Source: JACVRW01 sp963812415
GTDB lineage: Bacteria > Actinomycetota > Thermoleophilia > Solirubrobacterales > Thermoleophilaceae
Length of the DNA stretch: 64,000 bases
Assembly (NCBI GenBank): GCA_963812415.1
Contig: CAWEVH010000034.1
Coordinates: 21,997 to 85,996, forward strand
Direction: 5' to 3'
A program made the translations under genes and the position numbers. Position 1 is the stretch's first letter; each line of letters starts with the position of its first letter. The notes under the pieces are model-generated. The model made no database searches and was not told the DNA's origin. It saw nothing but the letters and a program-made list of their open reading frames with translations. This document shows, piece after piece, positions 35,721-45,702 of the stretch.

Positions 35721-36158
35721 CTACGAATTGTCCAGCGCTCGCTCCAGATTGTCGAACGCCTTGCCCCAGCCGTCCTCGTGGGAACGGACGGACTCCTCGT
35801 CCCAGAGGCCGCTGTGGGTGAACGAGACCGTCGTGACGCCGTCCTCCTCCTCGAGGTCGACCTCGATCAGCTGCCGCGTGTCGTTGCCGTCCCAGAGCCA
35901 CGTGAACGCCAGGCGGTGCGGCGGCTCGATCTCCGTGTAATGGCCGCCCCCGCCGTACTCGCTGCCGTCGTGCGGGTTGCGCATGACCACCCGGACGACG
36001 CCGCCCACCCGCAGGTCGATCTCGGCCACCGTCGTCTCCCAGTCGTGCTCGGCGTGCCACCAGCGCCGGATCACCTCCTCGCTCGTCCAGGCGTCGAACA
36101 CCGCTTGGGCGGGCGCCCGGAACGCGCGCTGCATGCGCAGCGTCGAGCCGCTCGTCAT
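35721..36158 (-). CDS. SRPBCC/AHSA1-type START-like protein
   Basis: 145 aa from the ATG at 36158. LRMQRAFRAPAQAVFDAWTS, IRRWWHAEHDWETTVAEIDL, GGGGHYTEIEPPHRLAFTWL and HEDGWGKAFDNLERAL are typical. START-like hydrophobic pocket. One base separates it from the stop of the upstream DUF899 gene. Second ArsR-AHSA1 module in this window. Confidence 0.9.
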   Translation of the reverse strand: MTSGSTLRMQRAFRAPAQAVFDAWTSEEVIRRWWHAEHDWETTVAEIDLRVGGVVRVVMRNPHDGSEYGGGGHYTEIEPPHRLAFTWLWDGNDTRQLIEVDLEEEDGVTTVSFTHSGLWDEESVRSHEDGWGKAFDNLERALDNS

Positions 36159-36159
36159 C

Positions 36160-36835
36160 TCACGCGGAGTCGCCGTTGTAGGCGTCGTGGTAGTTCCACC
36201 ACTGGTAGGGCGGCCCCTGCGGGTAGCCCTTGGGCGAGTCCTCCCACTCCTCCTGGCGGCCGAGGGCGGTGATGTCGAGGTAGGCCCAGGTGCTGCCCAT
36301 CGCCTCGTCGCCACGGCTGTCGATGAAGTACGTGCGGAAGACCTCGTCGCCCTCGCGGATGAAGGCGTTGGTGCCGTGCCACTCGTCCACCCCGAAGTCG
36401 ACGTCGAAGTCGTCGGTGATCGTGTACCACGGCATCGGCCAGCCCATGTCGCGCCTTCAGGCGCCGGATGTTCTCCTGCGGCGCGCGCGAGACGAACGCA
36501 AGGGTCGTGTCGCGGGCGTTCAGGTGAGCGAGGTGGGCCACCTGGTCGGCGAGGAACGAGCAGCCGCCGCAGCCGCGCTCGGGCCAGCCCGCCACGCCGG
36601 GCTCGAAGAAGAAGCGGTAGACGATCAGCTGACGGCGCCCGTCGAAGAGATCGACCAGGCTCGCTGGGCCGTCCGGGCCCTCGAAGGCGTAGTCCTTCTC
36701 GACCTTCATCCTCGGCATGCGCCGGCGCTCGGCGGCGAGCGCGTCCTTCGCGCGGGTCACCTCCTTCTCCTTGACGAGAAGCTCCTCGCGCGCGGCCTCC
36801 CACTCCTGCGGCGAGACGACCGGGGGTGTGTCCAT
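36160..36835 (-). CDS. DUF899 thioredoxin-like protein, one frameshift
   Basis: About 224 aa after removing one base near 36450. N-terminal VVSPQEWEAAREELLVKEKE, the CGGCSF site (GCGGCSFLADQVAHLAHLNA) in the thioredoxin-like fold, then MGWPMPWYTITDDFDVDFGV and the C-terminal tail PYQWWNYHDAYNGDSA. DUF899 proteins are often found with ArsR and AHSA1 genes; the reaction is not known. ATG at 36835 overlaps the ArsR stop. Confidence 0.8.
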
Positions 36836-37146
36836 CACGACTTGTCCTCCTTCAGGTACTCGTCGACCACGTCGAACAGGCGCCCCCACAGGGCGCGCTG
36901 GCGATCCATCCAATCGCCCGCTTCGTCCATCGCCCGAGTGTCGAGCGAGAGCACGTGCGTCCGGCCGTCGATCACGCGGTTCACGACGCCGGTCTGCTCC
37001 AGCACCTTCAGATGCTTGGAGATCGCCGGCTTGGATACGCCGAAGCCGGCGGTGGCGTCGCTCACGGTCGCCGGCCCGACGGCGAGACGCTCGACGATGC
37101 CGCGGCGAATCGGATGCGACAGCGCCTTGAACGGATCATTAACCAC
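36835..37146 (-). CDS. ArsR-family winged-helix repressor
   Basis: 103 aa from a GTG at 37146. HTH: DATAGFGVSKPAISKHLKVL, EQTGVVNRVIDGRTHVLSLD. No metal-sensing Cys motif. First gene of the four-gene operon that also holds DUF899, AHSA1 and methyltransferase genes. The palindrome TTAACCACTTGGTTAA covers its start codon, so autorepression is likely. Confidence 0.9.
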   Translation of the reverse strand: MVNDPFKALSHPIRRGIVERLAVGPATVSDATAGFGVSKPAISKHLKVLEQTGVVNRVIDGRTHVLSLDTRAMDEAGDWMDRQRALWGRLFDVVDEYLKEDKS

Positions 37147-37154
37147 TTGGTTAA
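37139..37154. promoter_or_regulatory. ArsR operator candidate
   Basis: TTAACC-ACTT-GGTTAA, a perfect 6-bp inverted repeat with a 4-bp spacer, lies over the GTG start of the arsR gene. It is AT-rich against a GC-rich background. Confidence 0.65.
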
Positions 37155-37209
37155 CGTTAGCAGGGAGGGTTGGGAGCGGGTCTCAGGGCGACTCGCGCCG
37201 CGAACCCGG

Positions 37210-37467
37210 CTATTCGGGGCCGATCACCACCAGCGCGCGCTCGTCGCCCCAGCACGCCGTCAGTTCGCCGGTCCGGACGTCATGGACGATGCTCCGCGGC
37301 TGCTCGAGCTTTGCGTTCGCGAGCAGCTCGACGAACGCTCCATGACTCGCGACGAGCCGTGCGATGGCCGGAGGGACCGGCCGGCGGCTCCTCGCCAACG
37401 TTCGGCCATCTCGGCGACCGCCTCGGGGGACCAGGAGAACGTCCTGGAGCCGTTGCCAAACCCGCAC
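37210..37467 (-). CDS. Hypothetical protein
   Basis: 85 aa. The second half (AIARLVASHGAFVELLANAK, LEQPRSIVHDVRTGELTACW, GDERALVVIGPE) reads as real protein; the first part is Arg-rich and may follow an upstream indel. No signal peptide, no known family. It stands between the ArsR operon and the alpha/beta hydrolase gene. Confidence 0.4.
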   Translation of the reverse strand: MRVWQRLQDVLLVPRGGRRDGRTLARSRRPVPPAIARLVASHGAFVELLANAKLEQPRSIVHDVRTGELTACWGDERALVVIGPE

Positions 37468-37564
37468 GTACGGCGCGATGCGGTTGCGAGATCGAACCTA
37501 ACGCGGGTGGCACCCTGGACGCAACGGGCTTCGGGTCAGGCGAACCTTCCTCGGTCGGCAGCGC

Positions 37565-38406
37565 TCATTGACGCGGGGGCCCTTCGGCAGTGTGTTCGAC
37601 GATCGCACGGGAGATGCGTTCCCAGTCGGCTCGATCGACCCCGTGACCGGCACCATCGAGCCGCTGCAGCCTGGCGTCGGGGATCTCCAACGCCAGTGCC
37701 TCCCCGTGCGCGACCGGGAACATCGGATCCGCGGTGCCGTGGATGACCAGGGCGGGCGCGCGGATCGAAGACAGTGGATTGCGTTGCCCGCCCTCGTCCG
37801 GGATGACGTCATGGTTCTGGAGGGCGGCGAAGTTGCGCGCGCGCGCGACGTCGCGGCGCACGAGCTCTCGAGCCGCCGCCTCATCGAACTGCCGCTGGCC
37901 ACCGGCTAGCACGCGCGAGTAGTCGACCAGGTAGGCGATCACGGAGTCCGCGTCCGACCAGTCGACCTCGGCGCTCGACACGAATCGCCCGAACGCCTCG
38001 GTCGGCGCGGGCAGCTCGCGATCAACCGGGACGGCCGGCGAGCTGCTGATGAGGACGAGTGAAACGACGCGCTCGGGGAAGTCGAGCGCGAGCAGCTGCG
38101 CAAACGCCGCGCCTGCTGAGACGCCGACCAGGTGCGCGGCGGGGACCCCGAAGCCGTCGAGCACTCCCGCAGCGTCCGCGATCAGATCGTCCCCCGTGTA
38201 CTCAGGGCGGCCCGGGTCGTAGCTGACCGAGCGGCCCGTGTCGCGGTGGTCGTAGCGGATCACGAACCGCCCGGCATCGGCGAGCATCCCGCAGAAGCCG
38301 TCCTCCCACCAGAGCATCGAGGCCCCGATGCCCGTGATGAGCAGGATCGGTGGATCGGCCGGATCACCGAACGCCTCCGCGCACAGCTCGACGCCATTGG
38401 CTTCGA

Positions 38407-38422
<16 letters not shown>
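37565..38422 (-). CDS. Alpha/beta hydrolase
   Basis: 285 aa. Nucleophile Ser102 in HLVGVSAGAAFAQ; oxyanion-hole region ILLITGIGASMLWWEDG; acid Asp in VIHGTADPMFPVAHG; His in RLDGAGHGVD. A small esterase/lactonase-like enzyme without signal peptide. Its start overlaps the 3' end of the truncated permease frame upstream, so the two may have been brought together by a deletion. Confidence 0.9.
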
Positions 38423-39063
<641 letters not shown>

Positions 39064-39142
39064 ACGTTCCTCGTCAACGCGGCATTCGCTGCGATTGTGT
39101 CCGCTGACGCCAATCGTCAGCAAGTCCCGGTACGGTCGGCGC

Positions 39143-40279
39143 ATGCCTTTGGGTGATCTCGACAGCAGCTTTTCCGGCGATGGAAGGCGGGCGATCAACT
39201 TCGGCGGCACCGACGAGGCGCGCGCGGTGCTTGTGCAGCCCAACGGGAGAATCGTGGTCGCCGGCGGCGGCGGGGCAGCCGGCTCCTTCTGCGTCGCGCG
39301 CCTGCGCGCCAACGGCACGCTCGACACCACGTTCGGCTCGACGGGGAGGCGCAGGATCGCTTTCGGCGGTGAGAACGAGTCGGCCTTCGCCGCGGCGCTG
39401 CAGCCGGATGGCAAGATCGTGCTCGCTGGAGACTCGAGCTTCCGGGTCGCCGTCGCGCGCCTGAACCCCAACGGCTCGCTCGACAAGAGCTTCTCCGGCG
39501 ATGGCAAGCGGATCTTCGGCTGGGGTGCGCTGAGCCGCGCCACTGCCGTACTGGTGCTGGGGAACGGCAAGCTCCTGCTCGGGGGCTTCTCCGGGCCCGA
39601 GGGCGGGAACATGCAAGCCGCGCGCCTGAACGCGAACGGCGCACTGGACACGACGTTCGGCACCGGCGGCAGGGCAACGGTCGATTTCGGCGGTGACGAC
39701 TTCGCGGTCGCGATGGCGCGTCAGGCCAACGGGCGGATCCTCCTTGCCGGCCGCTCGACGGCGAGCGGGGCCGTGGTCGCTCGCCTGCGTACCAACGGCG
39801 CGCCCGACCCGGACTTCGACGCCGACGGCCGAGTCACGCTGCCGGGCGGCGGCAGCCTGAGCGCCGTGCTGGTGCAGCCCGATCGCAAGATCATCGTGGC
39901 GGGCAACGCGATGGGAAGCGAGCTGATGACCGTCACGCGCCTGATGCCGAACGGCGCGCCCGACACGACGTTCGACGGCGACGGCACGGCAACGATCAAC
40001 TTCGGATCACTCGCCGACCTTCTGGGCGACGCGGTGCTGCAGCCGGACGGCAAGATCGTCGTGGCCGGCAGCACGCAGGCCACGGGCGAGTTCGCGGTCG
40101 CGCGCCTCAATCCCAACGGATCGCCGGACGCGACCTTCGGCGGCGACGGCAAGGCGACCGTCAACTTCGGCGTCGCCGCGTTCGGCAACGCGGTCACGCT
40201 TCAGTCGAACGACCGGATCGTCGCGGCTGGCCAGAGGACCGGCGGCGATGACTTCGCGGTAGCACGCCTGCTGGGCTGA
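39143..40279 (+). CDS. Delta-60 repeat protein
   Basis: 378 aa made almost wholly of about seven copies of a 50-60 residue repeat. Each has the pattern 'LQPDGKIVLAG...FAVARLNPNGSLDTTFGGDGK'. Examples: LVQPNGRIVVAGGGG, LQPDGKIVVAGSTQATGEFA. This is the delta-60 domain, predicted to fold as a beta propeller. No signal peptide is visible from ATG 39143, although family members are usually exported; an earlier start is not apparent. Function unknown. Confidence 0.88.
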   Translation: MPLGDLDSSFSGDGRRAINFGGTDEARAVLVQPNGRIVVAGGGGAAGSFCVARLRANGTLDTTFGSTGRRRIAFGGENESAFAAALQPDGKIVLAGDSSFRVAVARLNPNGSLDKSFSGDGKRIFGWGALSRATAVLVLGNGKLLLGGFSGPEGGNMQAARLNANGALDTTFGTGGRATVDFGGDDFAVAMARQANGRILLAGRSTASGAVVARLRTNGAPDPDFDADGRVTLPGGGSLSAVLVQPDRKIIVAGNAMGSELMTVTRLMPNGAPDTTFDGDGTATINFGSLADLLGDAVLQPDGKIVVAGSTQATGEFAVARLNPNGSPDATFGGDGKATVNFGVAAFGNAVTLQSNDRIVAAGQRTGGDDFAVARLLG

Positions 40280-40290
40280 CTCGGCGAGTG

Positions 40291-40453
40291 TTACTCGCTC
40301 AGCCCGGCGGCTTCGAGCGCCTCTCTGGGGTCGAGGTATGCCTTCGCGTGGATCACTTTGCCGTTCTTGAAACTCGACCACCCAGCCGACGGGCGATTCG
40401 ATTTCGGCACCGCTCTCCGCGCCCGGTGCGCGGATCCGTCCGATCGCGACCAC
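40291..40453 (-). pseudogene. C-terminal remnant of a SnoaL/NTF2-like gene
   Basis: Pieces IGRIRAPGAESGAEIESPVG, WVVEF and, after one shift near 40372, FKNGKVIHAKAYLDPREALE, AAGLSE, stop at 40291. This is the typical SnoaL-like ending, but the first two-thirds of the gene are absent and replaced by repeat-rich DNA. Confidence 0.65.
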
Positions 40454-40570
40454 CCGATCGCCAAGCGCGGGTCATCCCCCCACCCCCGGGTCATGCTCCC
40501 AGCGGCGCCCGGGGGGACAGCGCGGGGCCGGAAACCTAAGGAACACACTTGTGTCTGAAACCCCACTACG

Positions 40571-40666
40571 TCGCAAGGGTGTTCGGGAATCCGGCCCCGC
40601 GCCTTCGAAGCTAGGCGTGGTGAGCATCTCGCGCACTCCCACAGTTGCGGTATTTGCCGCGCTGAT
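40571..40666 (+). repeat. Intergenic direct repeat, copy A
   Basis: About 96 bp that recurs at 41073-41164. The last 36 bp (40631-40666, beginning GCGCACTCCCACAGTTGCGG) are identical in both copies, and the first 60 bp are similar, starting TCGCAAGGGTGTTCGGGAAT. A weaker third copy lies near 40748. Confidence 0.8.
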
Positions 40667-40704
40667 CTTTCGAGCGCCAACGCCGGCCACCGAGCTCCGG
40701 TCGG

Positions 40705-40956
40705 GTGCCAACGTTGGCACCTCGAACGCTAGGAGCGGTGAGCGTCGAGCGCCATCGCACGGTTGCGGTATCACGGTTGGAACGTGCCTGCCGGAAGGTG
40801 TAGCGTGCGAACAGCGTCGTCCGTTGATCTTTGGGTCTGGCAGTGCCGTGGCTTCTCCCGATCTCGGGCGGCGCCCCCGCGTGCGCATCGTCCCGGTGCG
40901 CATTTCGAGTGCCAACGCTGGCACTCTCGGACTCCGGCCGAGTGCCAACGTTGGCA
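40705..40956. repeat. Palindromic TGCCAACGTTGGCA repeats
   Basis: GTGCCAACGTTGGCAC at 40705-40720 is a perfect 16-bp palindrome. Related copies lie at 40907-40926 (one mismatch) and 40943-40956 (14-bp core, perfect). They form a REP-like cluster between the two long repeats. Confidence 0.75.
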
Positions 40957-41072
40957 GTCCAAGAACGTCTCGACGTGCCGACAATTGTCACCGCTCGACC
41001 CTCGGTGCCGTCGGCAGGCGGGGCGGGAAACCCAGGGAACACGCGTGCGTCGCCCGGCCCAGGGAGACGGCG

Positions 41073-41164
41073 TCGCAGGGGCGTTCGGGAATCCGGCCCC
41101 TGGCGACCGTAGGCGTGGCGAGCATCTAGCGCACTCCCACAGTTGCGGTATTTGCCGCGCTGAT
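41073..41164 (+). repeat. Intergenic direct repeat, copy B
   Basis: Second copy of the repeat at 40571-40666, 92 bp with small indels. It shares the identical 36-bp 3' block (41129-41164). Confidence 0.8.
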
Positions 41165-41783
41165 TGGTCATCACTCGCCGAGCGGTGAATGACCAGCTCG
41201 CCCTGGTCCTCCTCCGCAACCTCGCGGCACGGCGGACCATCGACCGTCGCCGGTCCCGACGCCTTCGCGCCTAGCCTCGTGTGGCATGGGGGCTCGAACC
41301 GGAGCGTACGAAGCGATCTCGGGGTCGAAAGGATCAAAGCAGCGAGCGCGCAGCGCCGGAGGCCGTGCGCCGGCCGCTGCTGCTTGGCTCTGCTCCGGCG
41401 TGTCGAAGCGCAGCGCACCCGCGACCACGGTACGGCCGGAGCCGCCCCGCTCGCGCCCGCCACGGAAAGAGTGAGCCGCTGCCGGGAGAACGCACCTGGC
41501 CCAGAAGTTCTTCCCCCCAAGGAACGCCACTGGCGATAGCGATCCTGATCCCGGCTCCGAACCTAGGAGTACGTCGTACTCGCCATTGTCCTGATCGCCT
41601 ATTGGGCGGTAAGGCGACGAGGGCCGTGATCGAGCGCCGTGGCTTGACCCCCTCCCGTGTCCACGTTCCCGGCGCTCCGGTGTCCACGTCGTGTCCACGT
41701 CGGGGTGCGCGAAGGTGCGTCCCTATGCGCGGCAACCCCGGCGCTTGCGCGGGGTTGCATGGCGTTGCAATGCGGGTGTTAGG

Positions 41784-41796
41784 TCGGGGCGACTGG
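41784..41796 (+). repeat. Left attachment site copy (att)
   Basis: TCGGGGCGACTGG, identical to the complement of the T-stem 3' strand, acceptor 3' strand and discriminator of tRNA-Pro at 52083-52095. The flanks differ on both sides, as expected for a crossover core. Confidence 0.75.
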
Positions 41797-41834
41797 TTCA
41801 GGTCCGCTCTAGGAGCGGGATCGCGGCCCGCTTG

Positions 41835-42242
41835 CTACCCGTCTGCGACCCGAACGGCGGGCACCGGGTCTTTACCCACGTAGACGGCCACCGTCCACGA
41901 TCGCATCTGGTTGCCCGGCTCGACGACCGGCCCCTCAGTGATTAGCACCCACTCGTAACCCTGCATGGCGAGCCGTTCCGCCGCTTCCGCGTAACGGTCA
42001 GGGCTGAGCGTTAGGAGTCGGTCGCGCTTGTCGAGCACCGCTGAGTCGTCGACCTCGACTTCCGCTCGATACAGGCAGCGTGGTCCAGGCTCGGGGCGGT
42101 ACGTCCCGAGCACTTGATAGACGCCGTGGTCGCGTTCGGGGTATGCGTACGCTCGGGCGTTCTTCAGGCTTGTTGTCCACATGCTTCCCCGCCCCAGGCA
42201 CGGTGACGCAACCCCATCGCCGCGGTAGAGGGTCAGCTTCAC
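41835..42242 (-). CDS. Hypothetical protein next to integrase
   Basis: 135 aa (MKLTLYRGDGVASPCLGRGS, then WTTSLKNARAYAYPERDHGV). It has the look of a mobile-element protein: LYRGDG and ARAYA remind of ADP-ribosyltransferase-like folds, but I cannot support that. No signal peptide. Its ATG overlaps the integrase stop (ATGA), so it is translated after the integrase. Confidence 0.65.
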   Translation of the reverse strand: MKLTLYRGDGVASPCLGRGSMWTTSLKNARAYAYPERDHGVYQVLGTYRPEPGPRCLYRAEVEVDDSAVLDKRDRLLTLSPDRYAEAAERLAMQGYEWVLITEGPVVEPGNQMRSWTVAVYVGKDPVPAVRVADG

Positions 42243-43256
42243 GATCCGACTGCCCGCAGCGGCGTGACCCTGGAGAACGCGGCGTCGATCTCTTCCAGGG
42301 CGCCCACGTCGCCGTGACCGTACACCGCGAGCAGCTTCAGCACGCCCCCGAGCGTCCAGCCCATCTGCTCGGCGATCACCCGGGGCGGCAGCCCGAGCGT
42401 GTTGTGCATGTAGCTCACGGAGTAGTGCTTCGTGCAGAGGTAGAACTCCTTGTTGATCCCGGCTGCGGCTCTGACCTGGCCCCAGTAGCCGGAGAGCGTC
42501 GGCTGCGACAGCCGCCCTCCCCGCTTGGCCCTGAACACGAGTGCGCCGTCACGCGGGTGGCCGAGTAGGGCATCACGGGCCGGCGGCGTGAGCGCGATGG
42601 TGCGGATCCGGTTCGACTTCGGCAGATCTAGTTCGCCGCGATAGAGCCGCCGGCGCACCCGGATCCGCATCGCATCGAAGTCGATGTCGGCCCATCCGAG
42701 CGCGAAGCACTCCCCGGCCTCATGCCGGTGTAGGCGGCGAAGCCGATCAGCGCCTGCATCTGCGGCGCGTAGTCGCCGAGCACGTCGCAGGCGTCGAGAA
42801 TCCGGGCCAGCTCCCGCTCGGTCGGCGGGTGCTCGTCGGAGCGCCCCGAGAGCGGCGCGAGAGCCCGCGAAACGGGTTGCGCTCGATCAGCTCGGCGTCA
42901 ACGGCCGCGTTTATGGCGGTGATCACGGGCGGGAGCTTCGAGGGCGGCACACGGTCCGCCCACTTGATCGCCTCGACGCGGGTGATCTCCGTGAGCCGGC
43001 GCCCCCCGAAATCGGCCTCGAAGCGTCGCAGGGACGACCGGGCGGTGTCGGCGCTCGACCCCTTGCGCGTGCGCTCATAGCGCGCCAGGTAGTCGGGGAC
43101 AAACTCGGCCACCGTCATCATCGACGCGCTATCGGCGTCGAGCGCGCGGCGCTCAGCGGCCTTCGCCTCGCGGCGGGTGGAATAGGTGCCGATCCACTCT
43201 TGCCGGCCGTCGCGATACACGCGCACGCCGTACCGCCCGCCCCGTTTCAGGATCAT
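42239..43256 (-). CDS. Tyrosine-type recombinase/integrase, one frameshift
   Basis: About 338 aa with one shift near 42845. An N-terminal AP2-like arm-binding part (GGRYGVRVYRDGRQEWIGTY), a SAM-like core-binding domain (TVAEFVPDYLARYERTRKGS) and the catalytic domain. Arg I is in AAYTGMRPGECFALGWADID; Tyr probably in LLAVYGHGDVGALEEIDAAF. The box II region reads CTKHYSVSYMHNTLGLPPRV and lacks the usual HxxR Arg, as I recall for a group of actinobacterial integrases. It catalyses excision and integration at tRNA-Pro. Confidence 0.85.
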
Positions 43257-43464
43257 CGCTCGGCCCTCTCGATGATCATCACGCCGGCGGCGAGGGTGTT
43301 GCTGTCACCGGGTAGCTTGCTACCAGCCATGGGAGCTGTGCCTCCTGTGGTCAGGCCCTCGGCCGGCGTTCCCGCGCCGCCGGGGGCCGCTTCGCTATCG
43401 GTCCATCCTACGCTCGCCAGCCAAGCCCGGCCACCGAGGAGCCCTCCGGGCCACCGATGACTCG

Positions 43465-44767
43465 TCACCGGGTCTCTCCCTGGTCAGCGAACGAGAGCTG
43501 CCCTTCGATACGGGCGGGCGGCTCACAGGGGAAGGTGGACGGCGGTAGCTCGTGCGAGCCGGGGTCGACTGCACGGCCGTTCCGATCACGCGCCGGTCGA
43601 GGGTGGGGGGATTTATCCGTCGCATCCGTCGCATCCGTCGCACCCCGTTCCGCACCAGGACTGCGATGCGACGCTTGCGACGCTTGCGACGGCTGTGGAA
43701 GGTGCCGGGTGAAGGCGTCGGCGAACTGGTCCCAGCGATACCCCTTCGCGGAGTCGGTGCCCGAGCCGATCGTGCGCGGCCGGATCTTGAACGGGCGCAG
43801 CATCCGGGCGAGCCCGCGCGCGTCGAGGCCCTCGCTGCGCCGCCGCGCCCCCCACGGACTCTCGTCGAGGGAGTTCAGGTGGGCGAGGAGGTCGGCGGTG
43901 GAGATCGTCGCCTCGTCGCCGAACGCATCCCGCACGTCGAGCAGGAGCTGCACCTGGTCGGGAACCTGATCAGCGGCGTCGCCACCGGCGACGAGCTCTC
44001 GCGCGGCGGCACGTGCACGAGCCGCCCAATCCTCCCCGGCGTGTTCGGCGATCGCCAACAGCGCCCACCACGTCTCCGCCCGCCGGTTGAGCAACCCGAG
44101 TAGGTCGGGCCGCGCCGCCCGGAGCGCCTCGACGTGCTGTTCGGCCCACGCCGCGCAGCGCTCGCGCAGCGCCGCCGCTTCCGGCTCGACCAGCGGAGCG
44201 ATCCACGCGTCCACCGTCTCGGCGGCGGTCCTGGGCACCATCCGAACCGTGATCGACCGCGAGAGCAGGGTCGCCGCGAGCGCGCGCCGATCGAGGCCGG
44301 CGTACGCCTTCGGGCAGAACGCGCTGAACGAGACGCAGCTCACCCCGCTCCGTGCAGCGGTCCACCCGCGCGCCGCGCTTGTAGCCCGAATTGAGTACCG
44401 ACAGCGCGTCCCGCCGCTCGTCCATCGGATACAGGTCGATCTCGTCGAGTAGCAAGGTGGGGCAGTCCCGATCCACCTTGCGGTACAGCACCGCCACGCT
44501 CGGATTCACCGCGTACCAGCCGCGCCGGCAGACGGCGGCGAGGACCTCCAACAGCAGGCTCTTCCCGCTGTCGGGCGCCGCCGAGACGATCCGCACGTAG
44601 GGCGTGGCGAAAAAGGCCTCGATCGCGTGGGTGTGCGCGATCCAGAGCGCGATCAGATCGGCCACGGCGTCCGAGGGCAACACCGCGAACCGCTCGACGA
44701 ACGCGCGCAGCTCGTCGAGTAGCTCAGCGGTATCGGCCATCGGGGCGTCCTTCGGCGTGTCGGTCAT
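43465..44767 (-). CDS. DUF3631-domain ATPase-like protein, one frameshift
   Basis: About 433 aa if one shift near 44340 is repaired. N-terminal P-loop: IVSAAPDSGKSLLLEVLAAV; Walker B: CPTLLLDEIDLYPMDERRDA. The second half has the DUF3631 helical part (SVSFSAFCPKAYAGLDRRAL onward, LLSRSITVRMVPR) and a charged, low-complexity tail. DUF3631 proteins occur in prophages and integrated elements, probably as replication helicase or packaging-like ATPases. ATG at 44767 with GGAGGG 7 nt upstream. In the repaired frame there is no stop between the primase and this gene, so a fused protein is possible. Confidence 0.78.
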
Positions 44768-44769
44768 GC

Positions 44770-45702
44770 CGCCGCCCTCCGCTCGCGGCAGGAACTCGTC
44801 GAGCGCGCGACCGGCGGCCGAGATGGTCGGACGCGTCCTTCCCGGCTGCCGGCTCCACCACCCGCACAGCGGCGGCGCTTCCCGAGAGCGAGGCGGCGAC
44901 CTGGCGGGCGTGCGCGCGTCCCTCCTCGTCGCGGTCGGAGACGATCACCACCTCCGCGCCCGTGAGCGCCTCGCTGTACTCGTCACGCCACTTGCCGGCG
45001 CCCATCGGGTTGCAGGTCGCCACCACACCGGCACGCTCCAGCGCGTGCACGTCCTTCTCGCCCTCGGCGAGGTAGACGGCCTCATCGCGCGCGATGGCTT
45101 CGAGCACTCGCGGCAGCCGATAGAGCACGCGGCGAGTGCCATCGAGCTTCCAGATCCAGCCGCCGATGCCGTCCGGCCGGCGTTGGCGGAAGTCTTTCGG
45201 CCGGTATCTCGACGACCTCGAAGAGCGGCACGCCGGACTCGTCTACGTAGCGGTATGTGGCGACGACCTGGCGGCCGTCGCTCCGCTCCTCGAACAGATC
45301 GGCGAGCGTGAGCCCGACCGCCGCCACGACGTCCTCCACATCGCATCCGGCGTGGCAGTGGATCAGCACGTCGCCGTTGCCCTTCGCCGTGATCGACAGG
45401 CTCGGGTTGCGGTCGTCATGGGCCGGACAGCGCGCTTGCCACCTACCGGCACCGGTCTTGCGCGGCGCGTGCGCGGAGCGTGCCTCCAGCGCGGCGAGTA
45501 GCCGCTCCGTGGCGGTCATGGCCCGGTCTCTCTCGCGAAGCAGAGGGTCGGCCCAGCCGGCTCCGCTACCGCCCTTGAACTCGGGCGCCCGGCAGCGGTT
45601 GCAGACCCTGGTTGCGTGCTTGCGCGCCCAGTGAGTCGACAGCGGCCGGCCGCAGCGACGGCAATGCGGCCAGCGGCGGCGGGCGGGCTCACGCATCGCC
45701 AT
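44770..45702 (-). CDS. Primase-like protein with zinc ribbon, CHC2-type zinc finger and TOPRIM, two frameshifts
   Basis: From ATG 45702 a zinc ribbon opens the frame (HCRRCGRPLSTHWARKHATR, VCNRCR). From an internal ATG at 45519 follows a CHC2-like domain (GRWQARCPAHDDRNPSLSIT, DVLIHCHAGCDVEDVVAAVG). After a shift near 45217 comes a TOPRIM domain (AVYLAEGEKDVHALERAGVV, VVIVSDRDEEGRAHARQVAA). A second shift near 44815 leads in frame into DUF3631. CHC2 plus TOPRIM is the classic phage-type DnaG-like primase core. It would prime replication of the excised element. Confidence 0.75.

Larger units (their letters stand above)
40461..41783. other. Gene-poor, repeat-rich intergenic region
   Basis: No coding sequence is supported in these 1.3 kb. 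It contains two long imperfect direct repeats (40571-40666 and 41073-41164), short palindromes of the type GTGCCAACGTTGGCAC and three copies of GTGTCCACGT (41657, 41680, 41691). Open frames here are Arg/Pro-rich and lack protein-like pattern. It directly borders the left attachment site of the element. Confidence 0.65.

Noticed and set aside
41171..41698. Minus-strand frame in the repeat island
   Set aside because: Low-complexity and no protein-like periodicity; overlaps repeats. Left as non-coding.
40461..41783. Possible CRISPR array because of repeated units
   Set aside because: Repeats are not evenly spaced, differ in length and have no uniform spacers; better described as REP-like.
43253..43468. 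Possible excisionase gene upstream of the integrase
   Set aside because: Only about 25 residues look protein-like and no HTH is visible; not annotated.
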